Positions 51,801 through 63,595 of a stretch of DNA of 64,000 nt are shown here, piece by piece. The notes beneath the pieces were generated by a model. The model was not told where the DNA came from and ran no database searches. It worked only from the letters and a program-made list of their open reading frames with translations. Source of the DNA: Cymodocea nodosa (lineage: Eukaryota > Streptophyta > Magnoliopsida > Alismatales > Cymodoceaceae); NCBI GenBank assembly GCA_036874045.1, contig CM072338.1, positions 19,118,501 through 19,182,500 on the forward strand, written 5' to 3'. The translations under genes were made by a program, and so were the position numbers. Position 1 is the stretch's first letter; each line of letters opens with the position of its first letter.

Positions 51801-53301
51801 GTAAAGTAACAAAATCCAATAAAGAAACTCAGAAGTTGGATTAAGTTAAGAAGTATTATTATTGTTTTTTCCAATTTAGTAAAATAAATTTCTATTTCAG
51901 TTTCAAAAAATCCAATTTAAAATGTCATTCTTTAGTAAAATAGTGTTGTGATAAAAGGTACAATGAATTTTTATTTCAAAATTATATAATCCCCTGGTTA
52001 ATAATATCCAACTCAATGACAAATTCATAATAGTCAAGGTCTTTACATATAGAATTATTAATAAAAACAATGAACTAAGGTTTGTCAAGAAAAACTTAAA
52101 TTGCAGTGCATGAAATAATGTAGTTAAAACCTGCCAGTTGGAGAAGTTGTTAATCGTGGCTACTTCTAGAGTGAATGCAGCTTAAGATTAATGGCCTCAT
52201 TAGGTAAACAAGTGGGACACAATTATGTTAATCAGCTATATATTAAAGTTCTAAATACATAACAAAATCAACAATCAAAACATACGTTTGTCCCTACTCA
52301 AGAAATAAACTCAAATATATCATTTTTGTATCTCCATAAGATACTGTATCGCAAACCAAACTGCAACTTTGAAAGACAACAATAAAAGCACACCTCAAGG
52401 ACCAACATACAGGTTTTTGCAATCGGCCACTAAGATAAAACCTGTTCCAAGTCAAAACATCGAGAGCCAAATCTTGCATCCTCACAACACCATACTTAAT
52501 CATCTGTGAAAGATCCAAACATGCAACACAAATTAGGCATGTTAATGAGTTTTGCGTGAGCTGAAAAACAACATGATTCTCAGTAAGCAGACGATTTAAA
52601 TAGCAAACCTTGTCCTTCCATGGAACAAAGGGATTGAAGTGGACTCCCACCCCAATCATTTCTGCTACACGCACGATCTAAAATTCAAAAGAGTATGCAA
52701 CGGATATTCCAATTAAACTGGTTTTTTGTTTGGAAATGGCAAAAGATGCAAACAGGGAGATGGCAAGTTAACTGCTTTTGGGCCAAGGCATGCGATCCAA
52801 GAAGCATAGTGTCCTCTGTTCCTCTCCAGGTTCTGCCATTTCCTCAAAATCAATACCCAACAAAGAATCTGTAACAATGTATCTATCCTTTACTGTAAAA
52901 AAAATTACCTCAGCATGCCACTTGACGGGATCCGACACACCCAAGATATAATCCACCATTGCTGCCTGTGAGATACCCGAGTAATCAGACCTTTCTATTA
53001 TAAAGAAAATTACCTCATTTGAGAAGAGAAAGAAAAGGAACAAGGCATGCATCCACTATTGCAACCTGAGAAGGTACCCATAATAGATTGAATTTGACGA
53101 ATGGACATTTCAAGCGCTACTCATTCATAATAACACCGATTCATGAAATAAACCCACAAAATTTCTCGCACGGAGGAGGAGGAGAACGTCGGTGACCTTG
53201 TCAGTATTGTGGGGGAGGAGGGAGGAGCCATAGACGCAGCAGAAGTCCACGGGAGGGAGTGACACAAGCGGCGCAGCGAGCTCTTCCGCATTCATCTCCA
53301 T
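48838..53301 (-). CDS. TAM41: Mitochondrial phosphatidate cytidylyltransferase TAM41, ten exons
   Basis: TAM41 makes CDP-diacylglycerol from CTP and phosphatidic acid at the matrix face of the inner mitochondrial membrane, the entry step to cardiolipin. Exons: 53301-53197, 52965-52909, 52832-52773, 52677-52609, 52503-52411, 51798-51694, 51617-51540, 49854-49729, 49189-49102, 49037-48838 (981 nt, 326 aa). All are GT-AG and phases close. VDFCCVYGSSLLP holds the nucleotidyltransferase GS motif and MVDYILGVSDPVKWH the acidic partner. Family blocks GVGVHFNPFVPW, KYGVVRMQDL, RFYLSGRLQKP, VLVDNFDIRKVN and EEDLYSAICSLSYRGDLRM follow. The C-terminus SREEAVNYTRRALGRLVM...SARQMMSGVLAAGG is typical. The start is the upstream of two in-frame ATGs (MEMNAEE), the other being 53295. 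A long targeting presequence is not obvious. Exon 9 needs an acceptor at 49190; its reading (DCGLSATNSLFHALP) matches the family. Confidence 0.94.
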
Positions 53302-54110
53302 CGGCGCGATCTCCCACTCGATTCTCTCGGTCTCCCCGAAACAAAACCACCTCGTTCACGCTTCTCTTCGGGCTATCCCTGATCTGGTCATCTGGAACTG
53401 TGTTTTCAATGAAAAAATACCATCATTTTTTAAAAAAAATTGTGTTTAATGACTATCGAATTTTGTAAAAGAATAAAACTACGATTTTCTTGATTATCCG
53501 AAGGTTACATGTAGCTTGTCTTTTACCAACTTTTCAAAAACATTAAAGTTAAATTAAAACATAGATGAATAAAAAAAAGAAAAATTATTGTACGGTTATA
53601 AGAAAATAAAATCCACTGTTGTTAAACCACTCATTATAGACGCACGGCCTTTTTTTTTTTCCTGACGATGGTAGTGTCCAAAAGACATGAAAAACTCCTA
53701 AGTATTTTATGCTGTATTGTTTAGTAAAATTAAGTTATAAGTATTCATCTTATTATGACGCAAAATACATAATTTAATAATGTCAAATAGTTAATTCAAA
53801 GTTAAGTAGATAAACATCTATTTAAAGTGATTGAATTGTATATTTTTAAATCATACGGACATCTACAATTAATTTTCCTATAAATGCGAGAAGCTAATCA
53901 TTTTCCATTCCGCCGGCTGTGGAATTTCACTTGTTTACAGGCATATTACTTGCACGGACGGAGGGTCCATTTTTCTTTTCTTATTAATATCTTTGTCACA
54001 TGTACCATTTTTCTTTTAACAACAGCGATTTAGCATTTACCAAGTTTTTTATCCACACCAACTGATTTCCGCATACTAATCTACATTCTTCTGTTTCAGA
54101 CAAACTCCAC
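53302..54110. other. TAM41 promoter and spacer
   Basis: AT-rich sequence with no gene recognised. Confidence 0.4.
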
Positions 54111-54117
54111 CATAATA

Positions 54118-54311
54118 ATGGCAACAAAGCTGGTGGTGGTCGAGGCCCGTAGAAGATCTCCTCCGCACCGTCGGCGTCCCCGAGAGTGTCGTCGGGATGG
54201 CGGAACCTGGAGTGTCCCTTCGCACAGTCTCCGTGATACTGGACGCCGTCCATGACACAGCGCTCAGGCGCGGTCGTCGGCCTTCGTCGGAATTCACTTC
54301 ATCCTTGAATG
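54118..54311 (+). pseudogene. Possible broken first exon of an unrecognised gene
   Basis: A GC-rich island of about 190 bp in AT-rich surroundings. One frame starts at an ATG (54118) and reads MATKLVVVEAR. After about 54150 a second frame carries protein-like sequence EDLLRTVGVPESVVGMAEPG, VSVILDAVHDTALRRGRRP and SSEFTSSLNG, ending at a consensus donor G|gtaagtg at 54311. Joining the parts needs a one-base shift, which suggests a decayed first exon. I do not recognise the family and see no downstream exon. The minus-strand open frames here (54297-53996) are probably its shadow. Confidence 0.35.
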
Positions 54312-55149
54312 GTAAGTGAAATAAGTGAATGATGGCAAAAGTTGCCTGAACAGGAAAAACTCACCATTCTGGCTGGAATAAGCTTTAAAAAAATGGTAAA
54401 TACTTTTGAAAAACTGAACTACTTTTACCAAAAAATGTGTTGAGATCATACATGGGTTGAACCACCGTGCATTGGGAGACTTAATAGGCCAACCTTACCT
54501 CATTTGTGTTGTGACAATTAAGTAACATGGTGCTGCAAATTGGATGATCAAGTTCGTTAAACACAAGACATGATATAGCAGGAAAATCTAGAGTCAAATA
54601 CCATAACAAACGTATGTATACCATGAGGACAAGAAATATAGAAACTTTCAACCTGGTTGTCCAAAGAGAAGCTAGCTAGCATTAGGGTGTTGAACCTAAT
54701 TTAAATACCACTGTGCAGATGAGTAGAGAACATCAAGCTCCCCCTAGGAAAAGATAATCCACTATTCGTTTGCATTAAACACCAGATAAACATGAAGATG
54801 AGAGATAGCAAACTTGACCGCACAAAGCCTCAAAGAAAAGAATGCAGCAAAAACTTCAGAAAAGAACCAATGAACATATATTGCACACACTTCAAACTTG
54901 AACCAGAATTTTCTTGACAATCACGGGAAAACATTGTCTTTAAGGTTTCATACTACACCGGTAAACTTGTGGGAAGAATGTGTTCTAAGAGACACTTACC
55001 TCATTAATAGACTCCTAGTTCAGTTTTTGGAGGTACAACACCTTTGATGAAAAACTTTTTAACACAACTCCTAATTACAATCATTTAACGGTCTTTAATT
55101 TTTGCCACTGACCTTAAGAATAAAATCAAGTTTCAACTCAAAGCCTATA
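54312..55149. other. Spacer left of the copia fragment
   Basis: AT-rich, with no recognised gene. It may include more of the retrotransposon, but I could not align it to a domain. Confidence 0.35.
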
Positions 55150-55860
55150 ACGTGTTCTCATTAGGTGTGCTTTTGGTTGTAAAGGATACAAGTTATACAA
55201 TATTGACATCAAGAAAAGTATTGTTTCTAGAGATCTTGTTTTCCGTGAGTACACCTTTCCCTTTAATAAAATAGAAATCAGTTAACAAAATGATAATTCT
55301 GTCATTCCTATACCAATAAAAGATGAACCCAGCAATGACTACAGTGATAACACTATTTGCAATCAGATTAGTGAGGTTGCTAGTTTAAAGCATCCAATCT
55401 GTTGGGGAAACCACTAAAATCAGGAGATCTCAAAGAAACACTAGACTGCCTGCCTAATTTAAGATTTCAACTCTAACACTAGTATTAGTTACCACATTCA
55501 AAATAGCGTAAATTATGATAAACTCTCCAATACTCACAAGGACTCTGTTGTTGGCTTAGACTCCTTTGGGGAACCAGTCAATTATGAAGAGACTGTTAAG
55601 GACCAAGTATAATGTGACGCCATGAAAAGTATTATTGGAGCCCTTGAAAACAACACTTGGACTGCTGTCGATGAAACTAATAGGAAGAAACCCAATGGTC
55701 ATACATGGCTCTATAAAGCTAAAATAAAGTCTAATGGTAAAATTAAGAAACTTAAGGTTTGATTTGTAACAAACGATATAACTGAATTGCTGACCTAAGC
55801 TATGATTTGACAACCTTTGCCCCTGTTAACAATTTGGGTACCTCTTGTATGGTTGTATTC
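55150..55860 (+). mobile_element. Degenerate Ty1/copia retrotransposon fragment
   Basis: Remnants of copia polyprotein are in the right order on the plus strand. The end of the integrase region reads GYKLYNIDIKKSIVSRDLVF then FPF. The integrase-RT linker reads VNYDKLSNTHKDSVV and EPVNYEETVKDQ. The start of the reverse transcriptase domain has AMKSIIGALENNTW, NGHTWLYKAKIKSNG and TFAPVNNLGTS. Stops and frame changes interrupt it, and the catalytic YVDD part, gag, protease and LTRs are not visible. It is a truncated, non-functional fossil. Confidence 0.85.
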
Positions 55861-56108
55861 CACTCTTTCCCTATACATATGGTGAAGTACACAAATACTA
55901 CCCGCCATCTTCTGTTTGTTATCCAACCATACCATCCAACACATTTCTATCCATACCATCCATTGAATAATCAAATACCCCAGATGATTTTTTAAACTAA
56001 GCTATTTGGTACCAATTCAAGAAAGAGCAGATGTTGGCATAACATGAAGAGAACTAACAGTTGGGGCACAACAAGAACAACAAAAATTTATATGTGATCG
56101 GCTTCTTA

Positions 56109-57274
56109 TTAACAAAATTTTACTACAGCAAGGTAAAATGCCGGATCATCAACAAACTCAGTTAACTGAAACGAATGGTTCGCTGCTGCCTTTTCTAGGG
56201 ATATTCTATCTGGCAAGACAGAGGTCACCATTTCAGGGTATTGTTGCTTGTGAACCTGCTCAACGATCTCCCTCCCTTGTTCGAAGCTGACAACCACTCT
56301 CGCACCTATTTACAAAGATATCATCAGCTTTTGAAAACTGACCATAAGATCTATATCATTGTTAATTTTGTTTCTGTAATCCGTATTCAAGACATAACGC
56401 CAGGAACAAGACAGGTTCAATTCATATACGAATAGAACAGATTATCATGAACATTTTAGAGTAAAAATGTTATACTGAGGAGCAAATCAAAACCATCGAA
56501 GCCCAAAGATAGAAGCTTTGCATTTAGGAGGGGTCGGAACTGTTAGGGTTTAACATGAGTCCCAGGGTATAGCAGTGCGGGAATGCCTAATATATCAGCA
56601 TCTTTTCATCAAAACCTACAGAAAAGCAGAATCACGAACGACAATCTTTTTGGGCCGGAATCGAAAGAAAACAAACCTGGCGAACACCGTGCAGCCACCG
56701 AACCAAGCAGCTCGTCCACGGAGACCCCCATGCCTGGGAAGTAACACACGAACACCACGTCGAACGGGGAGAACTTCTCCGGCACCTGCTTAACCGGCCC
56801 CTGCCAGCACCTCACCCTGTCGTGCTTCTCCTTCACCATCGCCAGTGCAAAGAGGGAGTCATGTACCACAAGGAGAAGGCCGAGGGAGGGGCATTGCTCC
56901 ACCAGCCTGTCCACAAACGCCGGCATCCCAAAGGCGACCAGCACCCTCGACTCCTCCCCAACCTCCCCCGCGCAGATGATCCGGCGGGCCTTCTCGTCGG
57001 CATCTTCCAGGTCGGAGCCAGCGTCGAGGAAGGACCAGTCCTTCTCGACCAGGTCCACGAGGGGGGGAGTCGAGGAAGGTGGCCGGTCGGGGAGGGATCG
57101 CAGTGGGGTCAGGGTGTGGGGGCAATGGCGGAGATGGAAGGTGGGGTGTCTGGGCGGGCGGCGGCGGCTGAGAGGAGGTGAGGGGAGGAGGAAGGGAACG
57201 GAGGGAGTGGCCGTCGAGGATGGGGTTTTGGGATCATGCAGAAGGGAGAAGAAAGATGTGCAGAGAAGAGGCAT
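56109..57274 (-). CDS. Unrecognised plant protein, methyltransferase-like, two exons
   Basis: Exons 57274-56677 and 56305-56109 (795 nt, 264 aa), one GT-AG intron in phase 1, joined as SPG|ARVVVSFEQG. Residues 1-65 are Ser/Pro/Arg/Thr-rich and nearly free of acidic residues, as expected of a plastid transit peptide. The rest alternates strands and helices like a SAM-dependent methyltransferase Rossmann fold: LGLLLVVHDSLFALAMVKEK, FSPFDVVFVCYFPGMG, then CSPGARVVVSFEQGREIV, where PGARVVVSF resembles the late strand region after 'LKPGG'. I do not see a GxGxG motif, so catalysis is unproven. I cannot name the family. The start is the first ATG in a frame whose splice and codon pattern look genuine. 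Confidence 0.7.
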
Positions 57275-57964
57275 GGCTGGCGTGAGCTCGGGGTCTGGGA
57301 TGCCTGGAACACGGTTCGATGATTTCCGATATTATTATTTATTTGTTTGTTTCGAAGAAGTAGAATTTTGCATTTTTATAAATCATTATTATAACAGTAA
57401 CATCAAAACAATAATAAGGTATTAAAATAGATGAAGTACTTTATTTGTTTGATGTTAAAAGAGAACTGTTTGCAATGTAATAATTTTTAATAATATGTTT
57501 ACGGAAGATTGCAATACTTTTTGTGGAACATTACATGAAATAGGTCTCCTAATCTATTGACTTCTCTCGATCAACCTCCTTGCAGAGGAATTAGAATTGA
57601 TTCTCGTTGAACAGATGGTTAAATTTCTTCAACAGCTGGACCTTCCGATCGGTACGAGATCTGTTCCTTCACGTTACGGAATTTACTTATATACCAGCCG
57701 AGTGTTTAAATTTTAATGAAATGATAATTACAAAAAAGGCCACGCCCACCTCTTCTGCATCCGTTGCACTTGACCGATCGACGGAACTCGAAGATATATT
57801 CCACTAATTAATTAATGCATATTAATTAGTTTGTACTAGTTTACATGTACACAGGTACATCCAAATTATAATTAATTAATAATCATCAGGCCAACTAAAG
57901 TGATCGATGCTGAAGCACCGACCAGCAGCAGCAGAAGCAAAAGTTGCCGACGACGACGACAAAA
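57275..57964. other. Spacer between two minus-strand genes
   Basis: Left part is the promoter of the 264-residue gene; right part should hold the 3' UTR of the membrane-protein gene. An open frame at 57607-57807 has no recognisable motif. Confidence 0.4.
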
Positions 57965-58375
57965 TCACTTGCTGATGAGAGGGAACCACCGGTCCTGGAA
58001 GGATGACTTGTAGGAGACCATGAAGATGAGGAGGACGAGCACCATCGCCACCCCCCAGGGCGACCCACCTCCCTGGTGGACGGGCTCCCTCCCCTGAAAG
58101 GGATGGAGGAAGGAGAACCACTCGCTGGCGCCGGAGAGACAGTGGAAGGCCAGCAGGGCCACCACCGGGAGAAGCATCAGCGCAACCTTGATCTGGTCCA
58201 ACAGGCCCTCCACCGCGGACTCGTAGCTCAGGTACCAGGACAGGCCCAGGAAGAGGAAGAGTATGGAGAGGAAGAAGCACAGGTGCAGCGGCAGTGGCGG
58301 CGATTCGTCTGCGACGTCGTGGTGGTGCTCCTGGTACTGGCTGTTGCCGTTGTAGTAATAATACTCACCGGCCAT
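57965..58375 (-). CDS. Small plant membrane protein, three predicted helices
   Basis: 136 aa, intronless. A polar N-terminus (GEYYYYNGNSQYQEHHHD) is followed by hydrophobic segments at about 31-50 (HLCFFLSILFLFLGLSWYL), 64-80 (VALMLLPVVALLAFHCL) and 107-122 (GVAMVLVLLIFMVSY). Between the last two, GREPVHQGGGSPWGVA, and the end SYKSSFQDRWFPL, are motifs I associate with a family of uncharacterised plant transmembrane proteins of similar length. Function unknown. The start is the only upstream ATG and lies about 80 bp after a TATATAAA element. Confidence 0.8.
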   Translation of the reverse strand: MAGEYYYYNGNSQYQEHHHDVADESPPLPLHLCFFLSILFLFLGLSWYLSYESAVEGLLDQIKVALMLLPVVALLAFHCLSGASEWFSFLHPFQGREPVHQGGGSPWGVAMVLVLLIFMVSYKSSFQDRWFPLISK

Positions 58376-58455
58376 GGCCAGGCCTTTGCTGGTACCCGAA
58401 GGATGGAAGACAACCTTTCTTTTGTTTTTCTTGCCTTCTGTTCATCTTGGGGTCC

Positions 58456-58463
58456 TTTATATA
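58456..58463 (-). promoter_or_regulatory. TATA box of the membrane-protein gene
   Basis: TATATAAA followed by GG on the minus strand, 80 bp upstream of the ATG. Confidence 0.65.
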
Positions 58464-59670
58464 GTGGCCGGGGATGCCTTTTAAAAATGTGACACACGAT
58501 GGCTGTTTTTTTCATTATAATATTTATTTATTTTTATCCTAAGATTTTTTTTCCCGTAAGAAAGCAAAATACTGAATATACCATATTACCTTTTTTTCTT
58601 CTCTTTGTTGATGACACGTGAAAGTTTTGCCTTTTAATAGAATTCTTTTACCAATAGCATATGCTTAAACCTGCTGGGTTTGTATTAATTGTATTAGAAT
58701 TCTTAATTGATCAATGAATATAAAAAATAAATAAAAAATAAAAAAAAAACCTGCCGAGTTTGTATCTCATTTTTATGATTTTGAAAAAATTAATTGCAGA
58801 ATAGTATTTAAAATCTGTAGTATTTTTTTTTTTTTCAAACTCTTCGTTACACGAAATCCAACCAGGAAGATAATAATGATATAAAAAAAAATTTATTTCA
58901 TTAATATCATTCCTTCGTTATTATGCTATAGAAAAACATGAATCATTAATAGAATAACAAAAAAATAAAAAAGTTATCGGTGAGGGTGACGACGATGATA
59001 ACATATTTTTTTACCGTTTCGAAAAACCAACACAAGATGAAGACGGAGGATGAATGACAAGACTCTACCTTTACTTGGGAAGGGGGGGATTCCACGATTC
59101 CTCGCGCACTTACGATGCCGCCAAGCAGCGAATGCCGCGTGTCAGGATGTTAGAGGAATGATATCCCAATGGAAGTCCGCCACGTGGCACCGACTTGAGT
59201 TGGAACCTTTTTTCTTTTTTCTTTTTTTTTTCCCTTGAAAAAGGTGCGGCGGAACGAATTATTGGAATCCGGCGGGGGGAAGAAAGGCACTCCGGGGAGG
59301 CGCGGCGTTTTGCGGAAAGTTTGTCGTCTGGCCTGATCTGATCTGATCTGATCGAGCAGTTGGGTTGATTTGTTAAACTTTTTTAGTTGGAGAAAAAAAA
59401 AAAATCCATCGACAATCCATCGTTGCCCAAAAAGGCCGAGTTCAACATGGGCCGAGGCTTCCGACTCGTGACAGATAGACGGGCCCGTAAACCGATCCAT
59501 CCATTCTATTTGGAAAAGGACCGACCGCACTAATTTAATGATGTTTTCGTCGACATTTAAATCTTAGGAAATTATCATTATTAAAAAAAGGTTAACCAGA
59601 ACCACCTTCTTTGATCAGTTTCTTTCAGCCATGTTCTTCCTACTTAATTATTAAGTTATTCAGAGTGACA
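58464..59670. other. Spacer between the membrane-protein gene and the Harbinger element
   Basis: AT-rich left part and a GC-richer island at 59040-59530 with no recognised coding sequence. Four tandem TGATC units lie at about 59333-59354. Confidence 0.4.
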
Positions 59671-60229
59671 TTAAGAGGTGTTTGTCCATCTAAAAAATGA
59701 TAAAAAATAAAATAATGAAAAGTTATAAAAAATGATAGAAAGAAAAATTATAGAAAATAACAAAAAGTTAGTATAAAATATAGATGTTTGTGTAAAAAAA
59801 TAAAAAAATAACAGAATTTGAAATATTTGTGTTTGTGTACAGAGTAGAAAATAATAAAAAATCATAAAATATAATATATATATATTTTTTCATAGAATAA
59901 AAAAATGATAAAATTAATAAATTAAAGATTTTTTGTATCTATTTACATGATAAAGAATAAAAAAATTTAATTGATAATACAAAAAAGAATAAATTGTCTC
60001 ACATAAATATATTTAATTGATAATAATTACAACATAAAATACATTTCACACATCTTTATTGTCCTACATAGATTTCATAATATTATCGTGCATTATGTTA
60101 GCAACTTATTTTCTATAATTTTGACTTGATAAAATAGTAATATATGCATCTTCTTCTGAAAAATTTTATCCAACATCATCAATTGACATTTCTTGTAATT
60201 CTTCTTAAAGATCTTTAAGTAAATCTATT

Positions 60230-61520
60230 TTGTCTACTTTCTAAATAAAATTGTGAATTAAAAAAATACTAAGACAATCTTCCCTTATATTTCAAAAGAA
60301 AATGATATATAGCTTCATAAAATTAAAAATTGATGTTTGATTATTCCAAATGTACATTTAATTACTATCATTAATTTTAAATGCTTGTAATTGAAATTTT
60401 CAATTGCATTCATTGAAAGTCTATAAGCATTAAGTGATATTTTACACCTTGAAATGATGTAATAAATTTTGACCTATTAGGAAAATCAACATTTACCAAG
60501 TAATATTTACTTGCAATTTATACAAAAAGTTTCAATATAATGTAAGAAATATTAATTATGTAATTTCTACTATTTACAAGTATTTTAATTATTTTTATTA
60601 GTATTATACTTGATGGAACCTTAAAAGTATTATATCGAGAAAGTATATCTTAAAGAATATGAACATCAACTATTGATTTTTTCCATCTACTAAGAATATA
60701 AATAATTTTTAAATTTCATATAAAAAATTAAATGCTACTAGTACATTCTATGATAATTTACTTTTTCTATTCTTCTTACGTCTAATTTCTTCACTATAAA
60801 TTGTAGCTTTCACCTGGGTACCATTAACTACTCTAATATAATCCTAAAAGAAAAAGAATATACATAGTAATGTATCTTAATGCTAAAAAACACATTGAAA
60901 TATAACATTAATTTACATTAAAATAAGGATAAATGTGACAATCATTCTAAATCCAAGTTGAAGTTGATGATTCTTGCTTGCCCAATAATTTATATTTTAC
61001 TTTTAATATTTCATTGAAATATGTATTAATTGTCCAACCAAATTGACAAAAGCATTCAATAGTTACACCATATATTTGATTTTGTCCAATTGTAACTAAA
61101 ATATTGCAACTTTTTCTTCCACATTTATACTTCTATTATCTTGTACTACTTCTTCACATCTCAAAAAATTACAAAAATAAAAGAAAACATGTTGATTCAT
61201 TTTATAAATTTTCTTGTAATTATATACTTGATTATGTAGTAGTTACACTATATATCTAATTTTGTCCAATTGTAACTAAAATATTGCAACTTTTTCTTCC
61301 ACATTCATACTTCTACTATCTTGTACTACTTCACATCTCAAAAAATTACAAAAATAAAAGAAAACGTGTTGATTCATTTTATAAATTTTCCTACAATTAT
61401 ATATTTGATTATGTAAAGATAGATCTAATAACATAATTATATATTGTTATTCTTCTTTACTATATATTCTGAAAGTACTCCATATTTTCATCAAGTACAT
61501 GAGTATTTGTTCTTATTTTG
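60230..61520 (-). pseudogene. Harbinger (HARBI1/ALP1-like) DDE transposase remnant
   Basis: Minus-strand reading in shifting frames gives the domain landmarks in order: VEEKVAIF then, after a frame change, TIGQNQIYGVTIECF and TINTYFNEILK (the helical N-terminal part); DILSRYNTFKVPS (the DSRVLRDAL..VP block of the family); YLVNVDFPN and QGVKYHL (corresponding to YLVDAGYPN..RGQRYHL); and NYKHLKLMIVIKCTFGIIK followed by KIVL (corresponding to LR.VIERTFG.LK..). Several in-frame stops and at least two frameshifts make it inactive. Confidence 0.85.
61061..61417. repeat. 180 bp tandem duplication inside the transposase remnant
   Basis: The block starting AGTTACACCATATATTTGAT at 61061 is repeated from 61241 (AGTTACACTATATATCTAAT) through about 61417. 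The copies differ by scattered substitutions and a 3 bp deletion in the second copy. The unit covers the VEEKVAIF..TIGQNQ coding segment. Confidence 0.9.
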
Positions 61521-61680
61521 TCTCTTCCTCTTTGACGAGCCCTTTCAAAAATTTAATATGTTTACTTGCATCTATTTGTAGTAATTAAAAAAACCTACAA
61601 AAAAAAGAGAGAGATAAACAAGAACATTTACATTAGATAATAACAATGACAATACACATAATAATATGAACAATATCTAC

Positions 61681-61811
61681 TACATCATCACATAAACAAC
61701 ATAATGTATTACATCATCACATCAACATGCATAACATTAAAAAACAATGTTGGTACATCATCACATAAACAACATAATGTCTTACATTATTGCATCAACA
61801 TACATAACATT
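61681..61811. repeat. Two direct repeats of about 58 bp (73 bp spacing) between the Harbinger genes
   Basis: TACATCATCACATAAACAAC begins a copy at 61681 and another at 61754, each continuing ATAATGTMTTACAT and ending CATAACATT. A third, weaker partial copy begins near 61828. Confidence 0.8.
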
Positions 61812-61975
61812 CAATAATAATAATTGCTAGATCATCACACAAACAACAACTATATGTCCCTACACTTTAAATGATAACAATGTTTATTACATAACAACAA
61901 CATTCTTCATTTCAAATTATGTTTTAGTTAAGTGAGCCTCATCTCTTGAGGTAAACCAAAAAATATTCTTTATTT

Positions 61976-62940
61976 TTAATGATTTTCTAATAATGTCATT
62001 GCATTATTTATTTCATCTTCATCTAGTTCATTTAGTTCAAGCAATGAATAAATAATGTCTAATTCATTGTGTCGCAATCTTAAAAATGCATTTCTTTCTT
62101 CCTCAGCTTTGGCAATATGTTCCATAATTTGCATTCTAGTTTTATTACATCCCTTATATTTTTGTAAAAATTCATTCATGTTTATTTTCATATCTTTAAC
62201 TGAGATTGTCTTATTTGAGGTTGTCATATTCTCAAATAATTCTACATGAAGATGAACTTGCTTCTACTTCTTTTTAAAATCTTACTTATGTGATGGTGGT
62301 GTTGGCATCTCCATATCATCACTAGATGGTATTGAACAAGTAATGTTATTGAAGTTATTTAATGGAGATATGTCATCATTTAAATTAATAATTTCAATAT
62401 CATGAAAATCCATAAGTATCACACTTGTTTCTCCTCTAGCAACACTCATCTCAAAAATCATCTTCAATCATTCATATATTGAATAAGACTTCCCTTTCAA
62501 TGTGTTACATTCAAGATGACTCTACAAGTTGAGAAGAAATAATGAATAGGAAATCAACTATACGTAAAATAAGAGAAAGACATGCATCATAATAATTAAT
62601 GTTACATTGACAAATTCCTCTTAGATTTCATCAGGAGCAGTTATGCAATTATATGACCTTATATATAGTCCTATCCTCAACCACTTTGATTTACAATTTT
62701 ATTATAATTTTTATACATTTACCACCACGTCTTTAGATGACTATTAATTTTTTTCTTCTCTAACTTAACTTTTGTTTTAGTATTATAATCATCGATTACT
62801 TCATTCCACATATCTACTCTAATGTTACCAACAGGTATCTTAGCATTTCCTTGGTTAATAGCATCACAAAGGAGAGAGCTAAGATCATTTCATCATCTTT
62901 TTTACTTTATATGAAATTTTTCCTTGTTTTAGTTTTCTTT
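61976..62940 (-). pseudogene. Harbinger-associated Myb/SANT-like protein remnant
   Basis: Read on the minus strand from about 62910: CDAINQGNAKIPVGNIRVD, then MWNEVIDDYNTKTKVKLEKK and INSHLKTWW.MYKNYNKIV match the Myb/SANT-like domain of plant Harbinger-linked proteins (consensus around W..VI..FN..TG..Y.K.QLKN). Further on, GKSYSIYE then LKMIFEMSVARGE corresponds to the PI/YD.L..IFG...ATG block. An open C-terminal stretch of 83 codons (62227-61976) is Glu/Asn/Leu-rich and probably helical. Stops separate the parts. Confidence 0.75.
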
Positions 62941-63595
62941 CTATGAACATTGCTTTCTATCATTGTCTACAAATGCATTCTTTCTATAATCAAAATACCT
63001 CACAAGTGATTAAGATTGAAAAAAAAATATATTATGAACTTAATAAATAGTGTACACTATATTATATAAATGTGTAAATAACAAAGGTAATAATATAATT
63101 TCTACAGGTCATAACTTAAAAACTTACAAAACAATTTATACATTAGGAAGGCTATTTACCAAGGAACTTGCCACATCACAAATAACAATACACTATATAA
63201 ATAATGCATCAATCCCAATCAATAAGATTTTAGAAAGTAAAACTGAATATTAATAACGAAACAGGCATATTCAAAGACTCAGTATACATAGTTTCTTTGG
63301 TAGATAATTTAAACGACAATACAATTAAGACTAGTATTCATAAAAACAGTCAAAACTAGTATTCATAAAAACAATATGATAAATAGATCATTTAAATGAC
63401 AGCAAACATTATTATTGTTGTTGTTACCTAAACGGATCATTTCTAATTATTATATAGTGCATTTAACAATAATAATAGTATGATATTAACAACAATAACA
63501 GTATGATATTAGCAACAATAATAGTGCATCAACAGATTATTAGCTAAAGGACAGTATGATATTATTGTTGTTGTGATGATTTATCAATAACAATG

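Noticed and set aside
59150-59530. 126-codon minus-strand open frame beside the Harbinger element
   Set aside because: Lys/Arg/Phe-rich with no motif, crosses homopolymers, and shows no splice context or start-site support.
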